Below are positions 8,847-17,640 of a DNA stretch of 64,000 nt, piece after piece. Position numbers and translations under genes: made by a program. A model generated the notes under the pieces. It saw only the letters and a list, made by a program, of their open reading frames with translations. It did not search any database and was not told the DNA's origin. Position 1 is the first letter of the stretch, and every line of letters starts with the position of its first letter. The stretch spans positions 1-64,000 of the forward strand of contig JAIXLE010000004.1 of assembly GCA_026931725.1 (NCBI GenBank), written 5' to 3'. This DNA is from Bacteroidales bacterium (GTDB lineage: Bacteria; Planctomycetota; Planctomycetia; Gemmatales; Gemmataceae).

Positions 8847-10310
8847 TTAGACGTTGTAAGTCGTGCTAGCGGTGGTGCCGCCACGGCCAGTCCAGTTGGT
8901 ATGGAAGAATTCGCCGCGTGGCTTGTCGGTACGCTCATAGGTATGGGCACCGAAATAGTCTCGCATCGCTTGGAGCAGATTCGCAGGCAGACGTGCGGTA
9001 CGGTAGCCATCGTAGTAGGCCAACGCACTGCCCATCGCCGCCACGGGAATACCGTTCGTGACCGCCGCCGCGATGGTCCGCCGCCAGCCATGTTGTGCTT
9101 TGCCGAGTTCACCGGCAAAGTATTCATCCACCAGCAGGTTTACCAACTTGGGGTTCCGATCGAATGCATCCTTGATCTTGCCGAGGAAGGCACTCCGAAT
9201 GATGCAACCGCCCCGCCACATGAGGGCGATTCCCCCCATGTTCAGCTCCCAGTTAGAATCTTTAGCCTGAGCGGACATCAGGGCGTAACCCTGAGCATAG
9301 CTGATGACCTTACTGGCATAGAGCGCCATTTCAATATCGTCGATGAATTGCTGTATATCGCTGACTTTTTCCGCGACGGGGCCAGCCAGTATTTGGCTTG
9401 CGGCCACACGCTCATTCTTCTGTGCCGACAGGCAACGAGAAAAAACGGCTTCGGAAATCAGCGTCAACGCGGTTCCGGTGTCGGTCGCGGCATCGACGGT
9501 CCATTTACCGGTGCCCTTCTGCCCTGCGGTGTCGAGGATGAGATCGACCATTTCCTGGCCGGACTCGGGATCTTTGTAGCCGAGGATGTCCGCAGTGATT
9601 TCGATGAGGTAACTGTCCAGAACGCCTTTGTTCCACTTCGTGAAGACCTGCTGCATCTCCGCGTTCGAGAGTCCAGCCAAATCCTTCAGCAAGTTATAGG
9701 CTTCGCAGATGAGTTGAATATCGCCGTATTCGATGCCGTTATGCACCATTTTGACGAAGTGCCCGGCTCCTTCGGGTCCAACCCAATCACAGCAGGGGAC
9801 ACCACCATCGACTTTCGCGGCGATGGCCTGGAAAATCGGCTTCACCGCAGGCCAAGCGGCCACTTCTCCGCCCGGCATGATCGACGGACCTTTGAGGGCA
9901 CCTTCTTCCCCGCCGCTGACCCCCGTACCGATGTAGTGGATGCCTTTTTCGTTCAACATCCGCATCCGACGGGTGGTATCGGGGAAGTGTGTGTTCCCGC
10001 CGTCAATCAGAATGTCGCCTTTTTCCAGATAGGGCAGCACGGATTCGATCGTCGCATCGACGGCGGATCCTGCTTTCACCATCATCATGACTTTCCGTGG
10101 CCGTTTCAGGCTGCCGACGAACTCTTTGAGATCGTGGGCTCCGATGATGTTTTTTCCTTGTCCACGGCCATCTTTGACGAACTCATCCACCTTGCTGACG
10201 GTACGATTGAAGACAGCAACCGTGTAGCCGTGCGATTCCATATTGAGAACAAGGTTCTCGCCCATGACAGCGAGGCCGATCAGCCCAATGTCGGCGGTAG
10301 GGGTGGCCAT
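8847..10310 (-). CDS. gnd: 6-phosphogluconate dehydrogenase, decarboxylating
   Basis: The 487-residue enzyme (starting at MATPTADIGLIGLAVMG) oxidises and decarboxylates 6-phosphogluconate to ribulose 5-phosphate with NAD(P)+. GLAVMG is the dinucleotide-binding turn. The family signature ILDTAGQKGTGKWT is present, as is GGEEGALKGPSIMPGG, and the catalytic Lys lies in GHFVKMVHNGIEYGD. The length matches the long (E. coli-like) class. It heads a probable operon with the lactonase (138 bp downstream) and gluQ. The ATG at 10310 is preferred over the frame's earlier start because the Rossmann strand begins right after it. Confidence 0.95.
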   Translation of the reverse strand: MATPTADIGLIGLAVMGENLVLNMESHGYTVAVFNRTVSKVDEFVKDGRGQGKNIIGAHDLKEFVGSLKRPRKVMMMVKAGSAVDATIESVLPYLEKGDILIDGGNTHFPDTTRRMRMLNEKGIHYIGTGVSGGEEGALKGPSIMPGGEVAAWPAVKPIFQAIAAKVDGGVPCCDWVGPEGAGHFVKMVHNGIEYGDIQLICEAYNLLKDLAGLSNAEMQQVFTKWNKGVLDSYLIEITADILGYKDPESGQEMVDLILDTAGQKGTGKWTVDAATDTGTALTLISEAVFSRCLSAQKNERVAASQILAGPVAEKVSDIQQFIDDIEMALYASKVISYAQGYALMSAQAKDSNWELNMGGIALMWRGGCIIRSAFLGKIKDAFDRNPKLVNLLVDEYFAGELGKAQHGWRRTIAAAVTNGIPVAAMGSALAYYDGYRTARLPANLLQAMRDYFGAHTYERTDKPRGEFFHTNWTGRGGTTASTTYNV

Positions 10311-10382
10311 GTGTACGATCCGTTCCGGTAAGTTAAGTGTGCCTAACCGGCGCAATTGTAGCCAGAAAACCGCAAACGGCGA

Positions 10383-10404
10383 CTACCGCGGTTCGGGTTT
10401 CCCA
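10383..10404 (+). repeat. 22-bp direct repeat, left copy
   Basis: This 22-base stretch, beginning ctaccgcggttcgg and ending gtttccca, recurs without mismatch at 11464-11485. The two copies bracket the AT-rich two-gene cassette. The bases on either side of each copy differ, so the identity is confined to these 22 positions. Confidence 0.8.
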
Positions 10405-10549
10405 GAAGGAAAATGATAATCATACAATTATTGAAACAAATTATCATGATTTGATGATGTTGTATTGGTCAATAGATTTTTATAATATATCAGTGTGTTC
10501 CTAACGTATTTCCCAGTATGCTGTTTCAGATTATCACATATATTGTCAT
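10405..10549. other. AT-rich spacer with Fur-box-like palindrome
   Basis: These 145 bases are markedly richer in A and T than the surrounding genes and contain no ORF. The palindrome ATGATAATCAT sits at 10413-10423 and a partial repeat, TTATCATGAT, at 10441-10450. It resembles part of a Fur-type operator about 100 bp upstream of gnd, but the match is incomplete. It may simply be the tail of the neighbouring cassette. Confidence 0.35.
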
Positions 10550-11143
10550 TTAGGATTTTGACGCATCGACTCGATTTTGTACCAGAAACCATTCTTCAGC
10601 CACACCCAGTTTCGCCGCCCATTCCGTGACGTAAACGCGATCCAGTTTCTGCTCCAATATTTTCATCATCCCAGCAATATCACGAAGGTGTTTTTCACTG
10701 ATCCCACCGCCAAGCTGAAAATAGACCAACTTAATCAGCAGCACATCTTCGGGAGACCCGAACCAGGCATCATACTCACCTTCTGCGCGAATCCTCCTGA
10801 CACGAGATGCTTCTGAACGAGCAAATTCTGTATCAGGAGGAAGGATGACATCAACTTTTAACCCTGAGGCAGGATGGAGTAGATTGAATTGAAAACGACG
10901 CAGAATTGCATCACGCATGGCTGCTTCCGAGACATAATACTCCGGTTCTGCAAAGTGCTGACAAAATCGTCCAACCTTCATCATTGGAATGTCTGCAACG
11001 ATGTCTACATCATTGGTGAATCGGGGCTCACCATAGATCATACTGGCCATAGAACCAACCACACGATAGGCGATCCCCTCGGACTCAAAAAAATCAGCCA
11101 TCCGTTGCATCAATTCATGCGGTTGTAATTCAGACGGGGTCAT
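10550..11143 (-). CDS. Nucleotidyltransferase-like protein of a two-gene cassette
   Basis: The 197-residue protein has the minimal nucleotidyltransferase signature: YRVVGSMASMIYG, followed by RFTNDVDIVADI, giving G-S and D-X-D metal ligands (D46-V-D48 region). This resembles AbiEii/MNT-type proteins that often pair with a small partner in toxin-antitoxin-like modules. Its ATG overlaps the stop of the 72-aa gene upstream (ATGA), indicating translational coupling. The pair sits in an AT-richer island between direct repeats. A toxin, tRNA-modifying or regulatory role is possible; nothing in the sequence settles it. Confidence 0.6.
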   Translation of the reverse strand: MTPSELQPHELMQRMADFFESEGIAYRVVGSMASMIYGEPRFTNDVDIVADIPMMKVGRFCQHFAEPEYYVSEAAMRDAILRRFQFNLLHPASGLKVDVILPPDTEFARSEASRVRRIRAEGEYDAWFGSPEDVLLIKLVYFQLGGGISEKHLRDIAGMMKILEQKLDRVYVTEWAAKLGVAEEWFLVQNRVDASKS

Positions 11144-11358
11144 CGAATCACTCCATGACTAATTCGTCTGGCAATTTCTCGATTGACTTCCGTCTCATTC
11201 CAGTCGGGATGCTCCGTAATAATTACGCCCCGCAGCATCACACGCGCCGATTTCCACATCCTTGCCGCGATCCGCAATCTTTCCACCTCGGTCTTCTGGC
11301 GCAGTACGGCAGCCATCGCATCGTCTAACATCTCGAACTTCTGCAATAGTAGGGACAT
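11140..11358 (-). CDS. Small conserved protein, probable partner of the nucleotidyltransferase-like protein
   Basis: The ATG at 11358 is preceded by GAGAGGTGAG and is favoured over an in-frame ATG 24 bp upstream. The 72-residue product is helical and charged. Its C-terminal part, EHPDWNETEVNREIARRISHG, resembles a tail common in small planctomycete and cyanobacterial proteins encoded beside nucleotidyltransferase genes. It overlaps the downstream gene by four bases. No catalytic motif is visible. By analogy with AbiEii/MNT modules it could be an antitoxin or specificity partner; that is inference. Confidence 0.55.
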   Translation of the reverse strand: MSLLLQKFEMLDDAMAAVLRQKTEVERLRIAARMWKSARVMLRGVIITEHPDWNETEVNREIARRISHGVIR

Positions 11359-11463
11359 GTTCTCACCTCTCTCAATGATCAAAATTATCGAGGAATGAGG
11401 TAGCTGAGTTATTCACACGGTTTCCTCCTACATCTATCTCACAAAAAGGAAAGGTCGCAGTTC

Positions 11464-11485
11464 CTACCGCGGTTCGGGTTTCCCA
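11464..11485 (+). repeat. 22-bp direct repeat, right copy
   Basis: This is the exact match to 10383-10404. It lies 57 bp upstream of the TIGR03790 gene and 106 bp upstream (in cassette orientation) of the 72-aa gene start. The spacing between the two copies is 1,081 bp. Confidence 0.8.
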
Positions 11486-11542
11486 CGGGCACGCTCCTCG
11501 GCACAATGGTATCCGATCCATCGGATCTCTCGGAGGGCAACC

Positions 11543-12820
11543 ATGCGATTTCGGTTGAGTCTACTCAGTATCTGCGTGTCGGCGGTGTCCGCGTTGGCCC
11601 TGGAACCGGCTCAGGTGGTTGTGGTCTACAACTCCTCTGTGCCCGCGTCACGGGAAGTGGCCGAGCATTATCGTGCGAAACGAAATATCCCCGCCGCGAA
11701 TCTGATCGGCATACCGTTGCCTGATCGAGAATCCATCGAACGATTAGACTATGAACGACGCATTGCGGCACCCCTCCGCGAACAGTTGCAATCACGCAAA
11801 AATCAGGTGAAAGCGTTACTCCTAATTTATGGAATGCCGCTCCGCATCGGCGATGTCATCCCCAATGCCGAGGAGAAGGCCAAACTCAAACAACTCCAAC
11901 CAGAATGGGAGGCGGCCCGAAAAACCGTGGCGGAACTGGAAAAAGCCACACCGCGTGACCCGGCCAAAATCACCGCCGCCCAGGCTGCCGTGGAACGCCT
12001 GACGCGGATGCGCCGATTGTACTCACACGCGGAAAGTCGGGCATCCGTCGATAGTGAACTGATGCTCCTCTGGTGGCCAGAATATCCGCTGACCCGTTGG
12101 GTGCTGAATCCGCTCTATTTCCAGGTTGCGGAATCGGTGCGGGCGGGTAAAGAACCCGTCCTCATGACGGCCCGACTCGACGGCCCCTCGGCTGCCATCG
12201 CCAAACGACTCGTCGATGATGCCGTGGCAGTCGAAGCCCAAGGGCTGAAAGGGAAAGCCTATTTCGATGCCCGCGACATCCGTTACGACTCCAAATCGAA
12301 CCGTGATTACACAGGTTACGGAGGATATGATGAATCGTTCCGCGAAGCCGCACAACTGTTGAAAGCTGGTGGCATGGATGTGACGCTCGACAACAAATCG
12401 GCTTTGTTCGCTCCGGGGACATGCCCCGATGCGGCCATTTACGCGGGCTGGTATTCTCACGGGAAATACATCGACAGTTGCCGATTCGTCAAGGGAGCCG
12501 TGGCCTGGCACTTAGCCAGTTCCGAAGCCACGACCCTCCGAAATGGGGAAAGCCGTGTCTGGTGCCCGAATCTGCTCAAAGCCGGTGTCGCCGCGACACT
12601 CGGCCCCGTGGCGGAACCGTATACGGTCGGCTTCCCCAAACCCGCTGAGTTCTTCGGCTTCCTCGGCACGGGAAAATACACCCTTGTCGAGTGCTATACA
12701 AAGTCCCTGCTGTTCGCCTCGTGGATGGGCGTACTCGTGGGCGATCCGTTGTACAACCCGTTCCAAAAGCACCCCATCGTACCGGAACGCGATGTGGTGC
12801 CGAGCCCGAAACGGCGATGA
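11543..12820 (+). CDS. TIGR03790 family exported protein
   Basis: The 425-residue protein starts with a signal peptide (MRFRLSLLSICVSAVSALA). It then has the TIGR03790 hallmark VVVVYNSSVPASREVAEHY..AKRNIPAANLIGIPLP, followed by a segment in which the chain 'returns to the same start' (LLIYGMPLRIGD). The C-terminal part, GATLGPVAEPYTVGFP-like (here AATLGPVAEPYTVGFPKPAEFF), resembles a caspase/gingipain-like fold seen in this family, but a catalytic dyad could not be assigned. The function is unknown. It converges on oleD, whose stop codon is 7 bp away. Confidence 0.75.
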   Translation: MRFRLSLLSICVSAVSALALEPAQVVVVYNSSVPASREVAEHYRAKRNIPAANLIGIPLPDRESIERLDYERRIAAPLREQLQSRKNQVKALLLIYGMPLRIGDVIPNAEEKAKLKQLQPEWEAARKTVAELEKATPRDPAKITAAQAAVERLTRMRRLYSHAESRASVDSELMLLWWPEYPLTRWVLNPLYFQVAESVRAGKEPVLMTARLDGPSAAIAKRLVDDAVAVEAQGLKGKAYFDARDIRYDSKSNRDYTGYGGYDESFREAAQLLKAGGMDVTLDNKSALFAPGTCPDAAIYAGWYSHGKYIDSCRFVKGAVAWHLASSEATTLRNGESRVWCPNLLKAGVAATLGPVAEPYTVGFPKPAEFFGFLGTGKYTLVECYTKSLLFASWMGVLVGDPLYNPFQKHPIVPERDVVPSPKRR

Positions 12821-12827
12821 TAACCCA

Positions 12828-13814
12828 TTATTGTTGCATCGACTGTTTCAACCGCTTGAGTCCCTCTGCAATCGTAATCCGCGGTTCGTAACCGAAATCG
12901 CGCCGCGCCGCGGAGATGTCGTACCAGTGTGATGTCGTCAGTTGATCGACCACAAACCGCGTCAGCGGCGGTTCTTCCGCAAGCCGCAAGTTCCGATACC
13001 ACCATTCCAGCACCCGCCCCGCCAGTTTTGCTTGACGGACAGTCACGCGGCGTGTCACGGGTGACAACCCATTGTCACTGAGTATCCGATTGATGAACAC
13101 CCACAACCCAATTGGTTCACCATTCGAGATGAAGTACGCCTTCCCCGCGACCACGGAATGCGGTGCCAACCGATCCGCGGCAAGAAGGTGCGCCTCCGCC
13201 GCGTTGTCGATATAGGTCACGTCCACCAGCGGATCGCCCGCGCCGATGCGCCGCAGTTTCCCGCTCTTGGCCCGCGCGACGACCCGAGGAATCAGGTGCG
13301 GATCGCCCGGCCCCCAAACCAGATGTGGCCGCAGAGCCACCGTGGCCAATGTCGGACTGTTCGCGGCCAGTACGGCTTTCTCCGCGAGTGCTTTCGTTTC
13401 CGGGTACGCCGCTTCAAAGTGATCGGGGTACGGCAACGATTCATCACCCCCCGCGATGTCGCCTCCGGCGTGAACCACACTCGGGGTACTCGTGGCAATC
13501 AACCGACTCACGCCATGCGCTTGACAAGCCGCGATCACGTTTTCCGTGCCGGTCACGTTCGTGGAGTAGTAATCTTCGTACCGACCCCACACACCGGCTT
13601 TCGCGGCAACATGAAAGACCACATCGCACCCGGCCACCGCCTGCTCCACGGCAGAGCGATCGGCAAGATCGCCGAGTACCTGTTCCACATCGATTTCATC
13701 CAACCACAGATAGCGGGATCGGGTGAAGGAACGCACCGCACAGCCACGTTCCTGGAGCAGACGCGCAATCGCTCCACCGAGGAACCCCCCACCGCCGGTG
13801 ACAAGCGCTTTCAT
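12828..13814 (-). CDS. oleD: 2-alkyl-3-oxoalkanoate reductase
   Basis: This 328-residue short-chain reductase of the 3-beta-HSD/epimerase type reduces the OleA product (2-alkyl-3-ketoalkanoate) to the beta-hydroxy acid using NADPH. The N-terminal GGGGFLGGAIA is the Rossmann loop. The catalytic Ser lies in ATSTPSVVHAGG, and AYPETKALAEK provides the Tyr-X3-Lys pair. Its ATG overlaps the oleC stop (ATGA), consistent with translational coupling. It is the last gene of the pfa-ole run. The OleD assignment rests on this context plus the family signature; the family alone would also allow a sterol-type dehydrogenase. Confidence 0.88.
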   Translation of the reverse strand: MKALVTGGGGFLGGAIARLLQERGCAVRSFTRSRYLWLDEIDVEQVLGDLADRSAVEQAVAGCDVVFHVAAKAGVWGRYEDYYSTNVTGTENVIAACQAHGVSRLIATSTPSVVHAGGDIAGGDESLPYPDHFEAAYPETKALAEKAVLAANSPTLATVALRPHLVWGPGDPHLIPRVVARAKSGKLRRIGAGDPLVDVTYIDNAAEAHLLAADRLAPHSVVAGKAYFISNGEPIGLWVFINRILSDNGLSPVTRRVTVRQAKLAGRVLEWWYRNLRLAEEPPLTRFVVDQLTTSHWYDISAARRDFGYEPRITIAEGLKRLKQSMQQ

Positions 13815-15508
13815 GATGTCACCTGAAAAGTACGGGCAAGAATCGGACCCACCCAGACGGCCAGTTTCTCACGGTTGATCTTAGCATTGTGTCGAATGTC
13901 CACTGGGAACCCTGGGTGCGGTACGAACAACGAGATACCCCGCGTCTGATCGCATGCCGACCCGCGTTCGCGTAAATCCAATTCGATCTGCTTCCAGGCT
14001 TCGGAATCGTGAGTAATGCGGTTGTCTGTCAATTCGACACAGACGATTGGCAGAACGATACCATCGCGTCGGAATGGCACCAACGCGGTGCGAGCCACGC
14101 CGGGCACCGTGTTGAACACGCCTTCGACCATCTCGGTAAACAACGTCCCCGCAGGCGTGACCACCCGATGACTCTTGCGGCCACAGTACCACAATCGACC
14201 CGACTCGTCGAAGTAGCCGACATCGCCCATGCGATGCCAGATGGTGTCACCATCCCGGATTTTGGCGAGGTTCGTCGCTTCCGGGCGGTTCCAATAGGAA
14301 TGCGTCACCATCGGGCCACGCACGACGAGTTCACCGATTTCTCCAGTCGGAAGTCTCAGTGTATCTTCCCACTCAGGAATCGGCGTATCCGTGATACGGA
14401 TGATGCGAACCTCCAACCCAGCCACGGGGCGACCCACGCAGACACCCCGACCCTGATCGGTCAGATACCGAGTTTCCCCGAGGATTTCCCGACTGCCGAT
14501 GACTGCAACCGGGAGAGATTCCGTGGCCCCGTATGGAGTGAACAGCTCAGCAGAATCTGGCAAATGATGGATAAATCGTTCAATCACCGTTGCGGGCACC
14601 GGCGCACCGGCTGAGATGACCCGCTTCAGTGACACCAACTTGCCACCAGCAGATGGGAACGCGCCGAGTCGTCGTAATACCGCGGGTGAACCGAACAGGT
14701 TCGTCACGGCGAATTGTCGCAATTGGGCAAACGCTTTCTCCGGGTCGATCCGCCCCGGTCGGGTAAAATCCATATCCGGGACCACGCAGGTCATTCCGAG
14801 GGCCGGGCCGAACAGGGCGAACAGTGGGAAGGTACACAAATCCATCTCGCCGGGCCGAATGGCGAACGCCGTTTTGAGGGCTTCCACTTGGGCTGCGAAG
14901 TTGCCGTGCGTGTAGACCGCACCTTTGGCCGGGCCAGTGCTGCCGCTTGTGAACAACACCGCTGCCGGGTCCGAGGGCTTCACACGGGGCGGGGTAAATC
15001 CGCGTGAGGTATCCGCCAAGGCGGTCAGTTCTTGAAGGGAATGATGGCAAAAGAACCGCCGCCGACCGACGTTGACGGTCAAACGGAGAGAATGCCGTGC
15101 CCAGCCGAAGAGTCGGCGTGCGAGGTGCGCTTTCGGCACACCGATGAACGCGGTCGGTTCGGCTTCCTTCAGACAGTTGCCAACACCACGGATTCCCAAG
15201 CCGGGGTCGATCAATATCGGAATCGCGGCCGCTTTGAACAACCCGAAGACCAACGCGAAGAACTCCAGATTCGGCGGCACCATCAGTGCCACGCGAGTAC
15301 CCTGGCCGATGCCGACCCGGTTCAACCCCTGCGCGATGGCATCAGATTTTTCGTGCAATTGTTGAAACGTATACTGATCGTAATGGGTCTGCCCGTGCGG
15401 TTGCACGCCGTGCGGGGGAAAGTAAATCGCCACACGTTCCGGGCACTCCACCGCGAGACGGGCCAAATGTGAGGCGACGTTCACGTCGGGAACAGTCTCA
15501 GGGTTCAT
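13811..15508 (-). CDS. oleC: Olefin beta-lactone synthetase
   Basis: The 565-residue protein of the acyl-AMP ligase superfamily starts at MNPETVPDVNV. VLFTSGSTGPAKGAVYTHGNF is the ATP-binding P-loop signature, TPYGATESLP is motif A5, and WHRMGDVGYFDESGRLWYCGR is the ribose-binding segment. In Ole pathways this enzyme adenylates the beta-hydroxy acid and closes a cis-beta-lactone. It starts 10 nt after the oleB stop. In some bacteria OleB and OleC are fused; here they are separate. The same frame stays open upstream over the end of oleB, but that extension is not protein-like. Confidence 0.9.
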   Translation of the reverse strand: MNPETVPDVNVASHLARLAVECPERVAIYFPPHGVQPHGQTHYDQYTFQQLHEKSDAIAQGLNRVGIGQGTRVALMVPPNLEFFALVFGLFKAAAIPILIDPGLGIRGVGNCLKEAEPTAFIGVPKAHLARRLFGWARHSLRLTVNVGRRRFFCHHSLQELTALADTSRGFTPPRVKPSDPAAVLFTSGSTGPAKGAVYTHGNFAAQVEALKTAFAIRPGEMDLCTFPLFALFGPALGMTCVVPDMDFTRPGRIDPEKAFAQLRQFAVTNLFGSPAVLRRLGAFPSAGGKLVSLKRVISAGAPVPATVIERFIHHLPDSAELFTPYGATESLPVAVIGSREILGETRYLTDQGRGVCVGRPVAGLEVRIIRITDTPIPEWEDTLRLPTGEIGELVVRGPMVTHSYWNRPEATNLAKIRDGDTIWHRMGDVGYFDESGRLWYCGRKSHRVVTPAGTLFTEMVEGVFNTVPGVARTALVPFRRDGIVLPIVCVELTDNRITHDSEAWKQIELDLRERGSACDQTRGISLFVPHPGFPVDIRHNAKINREKLAVWVGPILARTFQVTS

Positions 15509-15518
15509 GGATATGCGT

Positions 15519-16433
15519 TCAGGCGAGTGGGTGCCGGGCCAGGAAATCGCGGATGCGGGCGATGGCCTCGTCGGGGGCATCTTCCAGCAGATAGTGCCCG
15601 CAATCCGGCCAGGAATGCGATTCCGCGTGCGGGAACTGCCGTTGCCACTCGGCCAGAAAATGCTTGTCGAACACGAAATCCCGCAACCCCCACAACAAAA
15701 GCGTGGGAACGTGCGAGAATCGTGGCAAGGCGGTTTCCACCCCTTGAATGATGTCATAGCCTACATCAGTCGGTTGCAGGGGGATCGTCTGCACGAACTT
15801 CAACACAGCAATCCGATGCTCGGGGGAATCATACGGCATCAGGTACATTTGTCGAACATCATCGGATAATGGCTTACGGGTTACACACCAGTTCACGGCC
15901 GCGCGACAGAACGTGTTCTTTTTCAGAATGAGCCATGCCCCGAGGCGGGTATTCCGGCCCAGCCATAGCGACCACGGAAACCGCTTCGACTTCGGCAGGC
16001 GAAACGCCCCCGTGTTGATGGCAATGATCCGTTTGATCCGTTCTGGGTGCCGGGCCGCGAAACCCATGCCGATCATCCCGCCCCAATCGTGAACGATTAG
16101 GGTGAGGTTATCGGTCAATCCCAGGTGGTCTAGCAGTGATTCGACATCGTCGATACGAGATTTTAACGCATAATCGTAGCCAGATTCCGGCGGTTTGTCC
16201 GAGAGTCCGCAACCGATGTGATCGGGAACAATGCAACGGTGCTGTTCACGCAGTGCGAGAACAACATTCCGATAATAAAAGCTCCACGTCGGGTTGCCAT
16301 GCAGCATCACCACGGGATCGCCCGTTCCCTCATCGAGGTAACTGAGTGTCTGGCCGTGGCGGGCAAACTTTTGGGGCGTGAAGGGGTAGAGTTTCTGCAT
16401 TCCGGGTTCCACGTTCGGCATTCCGTCTACCAC
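15519..16433 (-). CDS. oleB: Beta-lactone decarboxylase, alpha/beta hydrolase
   Basis: The 304-residue haloalkane-dehalogenase-like hydrolase converts the OleC beta-lactone into a cis-olefin plus CO2. MLHGNPTWSFYYRNV is the oxyanion-hole segment, LIVHDWGGMIGMG carries the nucleophilic Asp (about D116), and DCGHYLLEDAP near the C-terminus supplies the catalytic His. Its start codon lies inside the last bases around the oleA stop (16427), so the genes are overlapped. An alternative ATG 12 bp later would make a slightly shorter protein with the same domain. Within an ole cluster this assignment is strong. Confidence 0.9.
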   Translation of the reverse strand: MVDGMPNVEPGMQKLYPFTPQKFARHGQTLSYLDEGTGDPVVMLHGNPTWSFYYRNVVLALREQHRCIVPDHIGCGLSDKPPESGYDYALKSRIDDVESLLDHLGLTDNLTLIVHDWGGMIGMGFAARHPERIKRIIAINTGAFRLPKSKRFPWSLWLGRNTRLGAWLILKKNTFCRAAVNWCVTRKPLSDDVRQMYLMPYDSPEHRIAVLKFVQTIPLQPTDVGYDIIQGVETALPRFSHVPTLLLWGLRDFVFDKHFLAEWQRQFPHAESHSWPDCGHYLLEDAPDEAIARIRDFLARHPLA

Positions 16434-17578
16434 TCCACGCCGAGCATCAGACAGTTCAAGCCACTGCCAATGCCCAGGAAACCGACGCGGTCACCGGGCC
16501 GCAGGAACTCGCGTTCCTCCGCAATCGCGGCTGTAATCGGCAAGCTGACCGTGCCGATGTTGCCAAGGTAGGGGAACGTCGAAAAATCCTTGTCCGGGTC
16601 GATCCCAAAACCCTTCAAGACCGCATCCCGATGGCCCGAACCGACTTGATGACAGATCACCCGATCAATCTGCTCTTTGGCCCAACCCAGTTTACTGAGG
16701 AACGTGCCCCAGGTCTTGAGGCCGAGATCGACACCGTGTTTGAGGACATCGCCCGCATGGGTTTCCATGAAGGGCAACATGACATGCCGCATACCCAGAT
16801 CAAACCCACGTTGGAGAATGGCCCCAGCCTGCGTGTCGAGTGCCCGCTGCATCGCGGCGGTAAGATTCTCTTCCACCACCCGTGTGACATTCGTGGACAG
16901 CAACGATTGCACGCCCCATCGGCATAAATTGTGGTGTTCCGGCGCGTTCTTCGCCGCACCGCCGACCAACCGCCGCCGCCGTTCGGTTGCCAGTTCCTCA
17001 TTCGTGACCAACACGGCCACCGCGCCGGACCCACCCGTAAAGGTGGCCAGCGATTGTCGGAAGACATCCACGGATTTCGATCGGTTCACCCGGTCAATCG
17101 CGGTTTCGTTGATGTCGCGTGCCGATTCACATGATACGACGAGCCCGGCTTGGGCTTGCCCCAGTTCGATCCGGTTGGCGACTTCCACAACACCGTTAAG
17201 TACACCCAGACAGGCATTGCTGAGGTCATACATCATCGCATCGGAGCTGATGCCGAGGTTCGCCGCCACGGCACACGCGGTCGCTGGTTCAAACTGTTCC
17301 CGGCAAACACCCGCATAAATCAGCACATCGACATCCGAGGCTTTCAATCCCGATTGGGAAAGTGCTTTCCGCCCGGCAGCGGTCGCACCGTCGGAGAGGC
17401 GATAGCCGGGTTCCCACCAGCGCCGTTCGGTGATGCCGGTCAACAATTCCAGTTGCCCAGTTGAGAGCTTGTGCGAGTCGTACATGGGCCGCAACCGAGC
17501 TTCCAGCTCATTCGTGGTCACCACGACAGGTGGCAATTCGTAGCCGATGGCATCGAGATAGACCCGGTTGTAGCGCAT
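16427..17578 (-). CDS. oleA: Head-to-head acyl-CoA condensing thiolase (3-oxoacyl-ACP synthase III family)
   Basis: The 383-residue FabH-like enzyme condenses two activated fatty acyl chains non-decarboxylatively to a 2-alkyl-3-ketoalkanoate. The catalytic Cys is at about residue 123 (DLSNACLGVLNG), the His is in RVICHQVGSGH, and the Asn is in PYLGNIGTVSLP. The LLTGITERRWWEPG region near residue 46 carries the Glu-bearing N-terminal motif typical of OleA. It begins 62 nt after the stop of the PfaC-like gene on the same strand. The long-chain specificity is inferred from family and context. Confidence 0.9.
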   Translation of the reverse strand: MRYNRVYLDAIGYELPPVVVTTNELEARLRPMYDSHKLSTGQLELLTGITERRWWEPGYRLSDGATAAGRKALSQSGLKASDVDVLIYAGVCREQFEPATACAVAANLGISSDAMMYDLSNACLGVLNGVVEVANRIELGQAQAGLVVSCESARDINETAIDRVNRSKSVDVFRQSLATFTGGSGAVAVLVTNEELATERRRRLVGGAAKNAPEHHNLCRWGVQSLLSTNVTRVVEENLTAAMQRALDTQAGAILQRGFDLGMRHVMLPFMETHAGDVLKHGVDLGLKTWGTFLSKLGWAKEQIDRVICHQVGSGHRDAVLKGFGIDPDKDFSTFPYLGNIGTVSLPITAAIAEEREFLRPGDRVGFLGIGSGLNCLMLGVEW

Positions 17579-17640
17579 GGCACTCGAACAATGAGGGTGG
17601 GAATGATCGGGCGACCATCCGTGGGCCGCAGCCGATGGAA

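Noticed and set aside
8901-10331. 476-codon open frame on the plus strand opposite gnd
   Set aside because: It is an antisense shadow of a well-supported 6-phosphogluconate dehydrogenase; the translation lacks domain motifs and reflects codon bias of the real gene.
15509-15757. N-terminal extension of oleC over the end of oleB
   Set aside because: The extension is Cys/Pro/Arg-rich and unlike the family; oleC begins naturally at the ATG at 15508 after the oleB stop.
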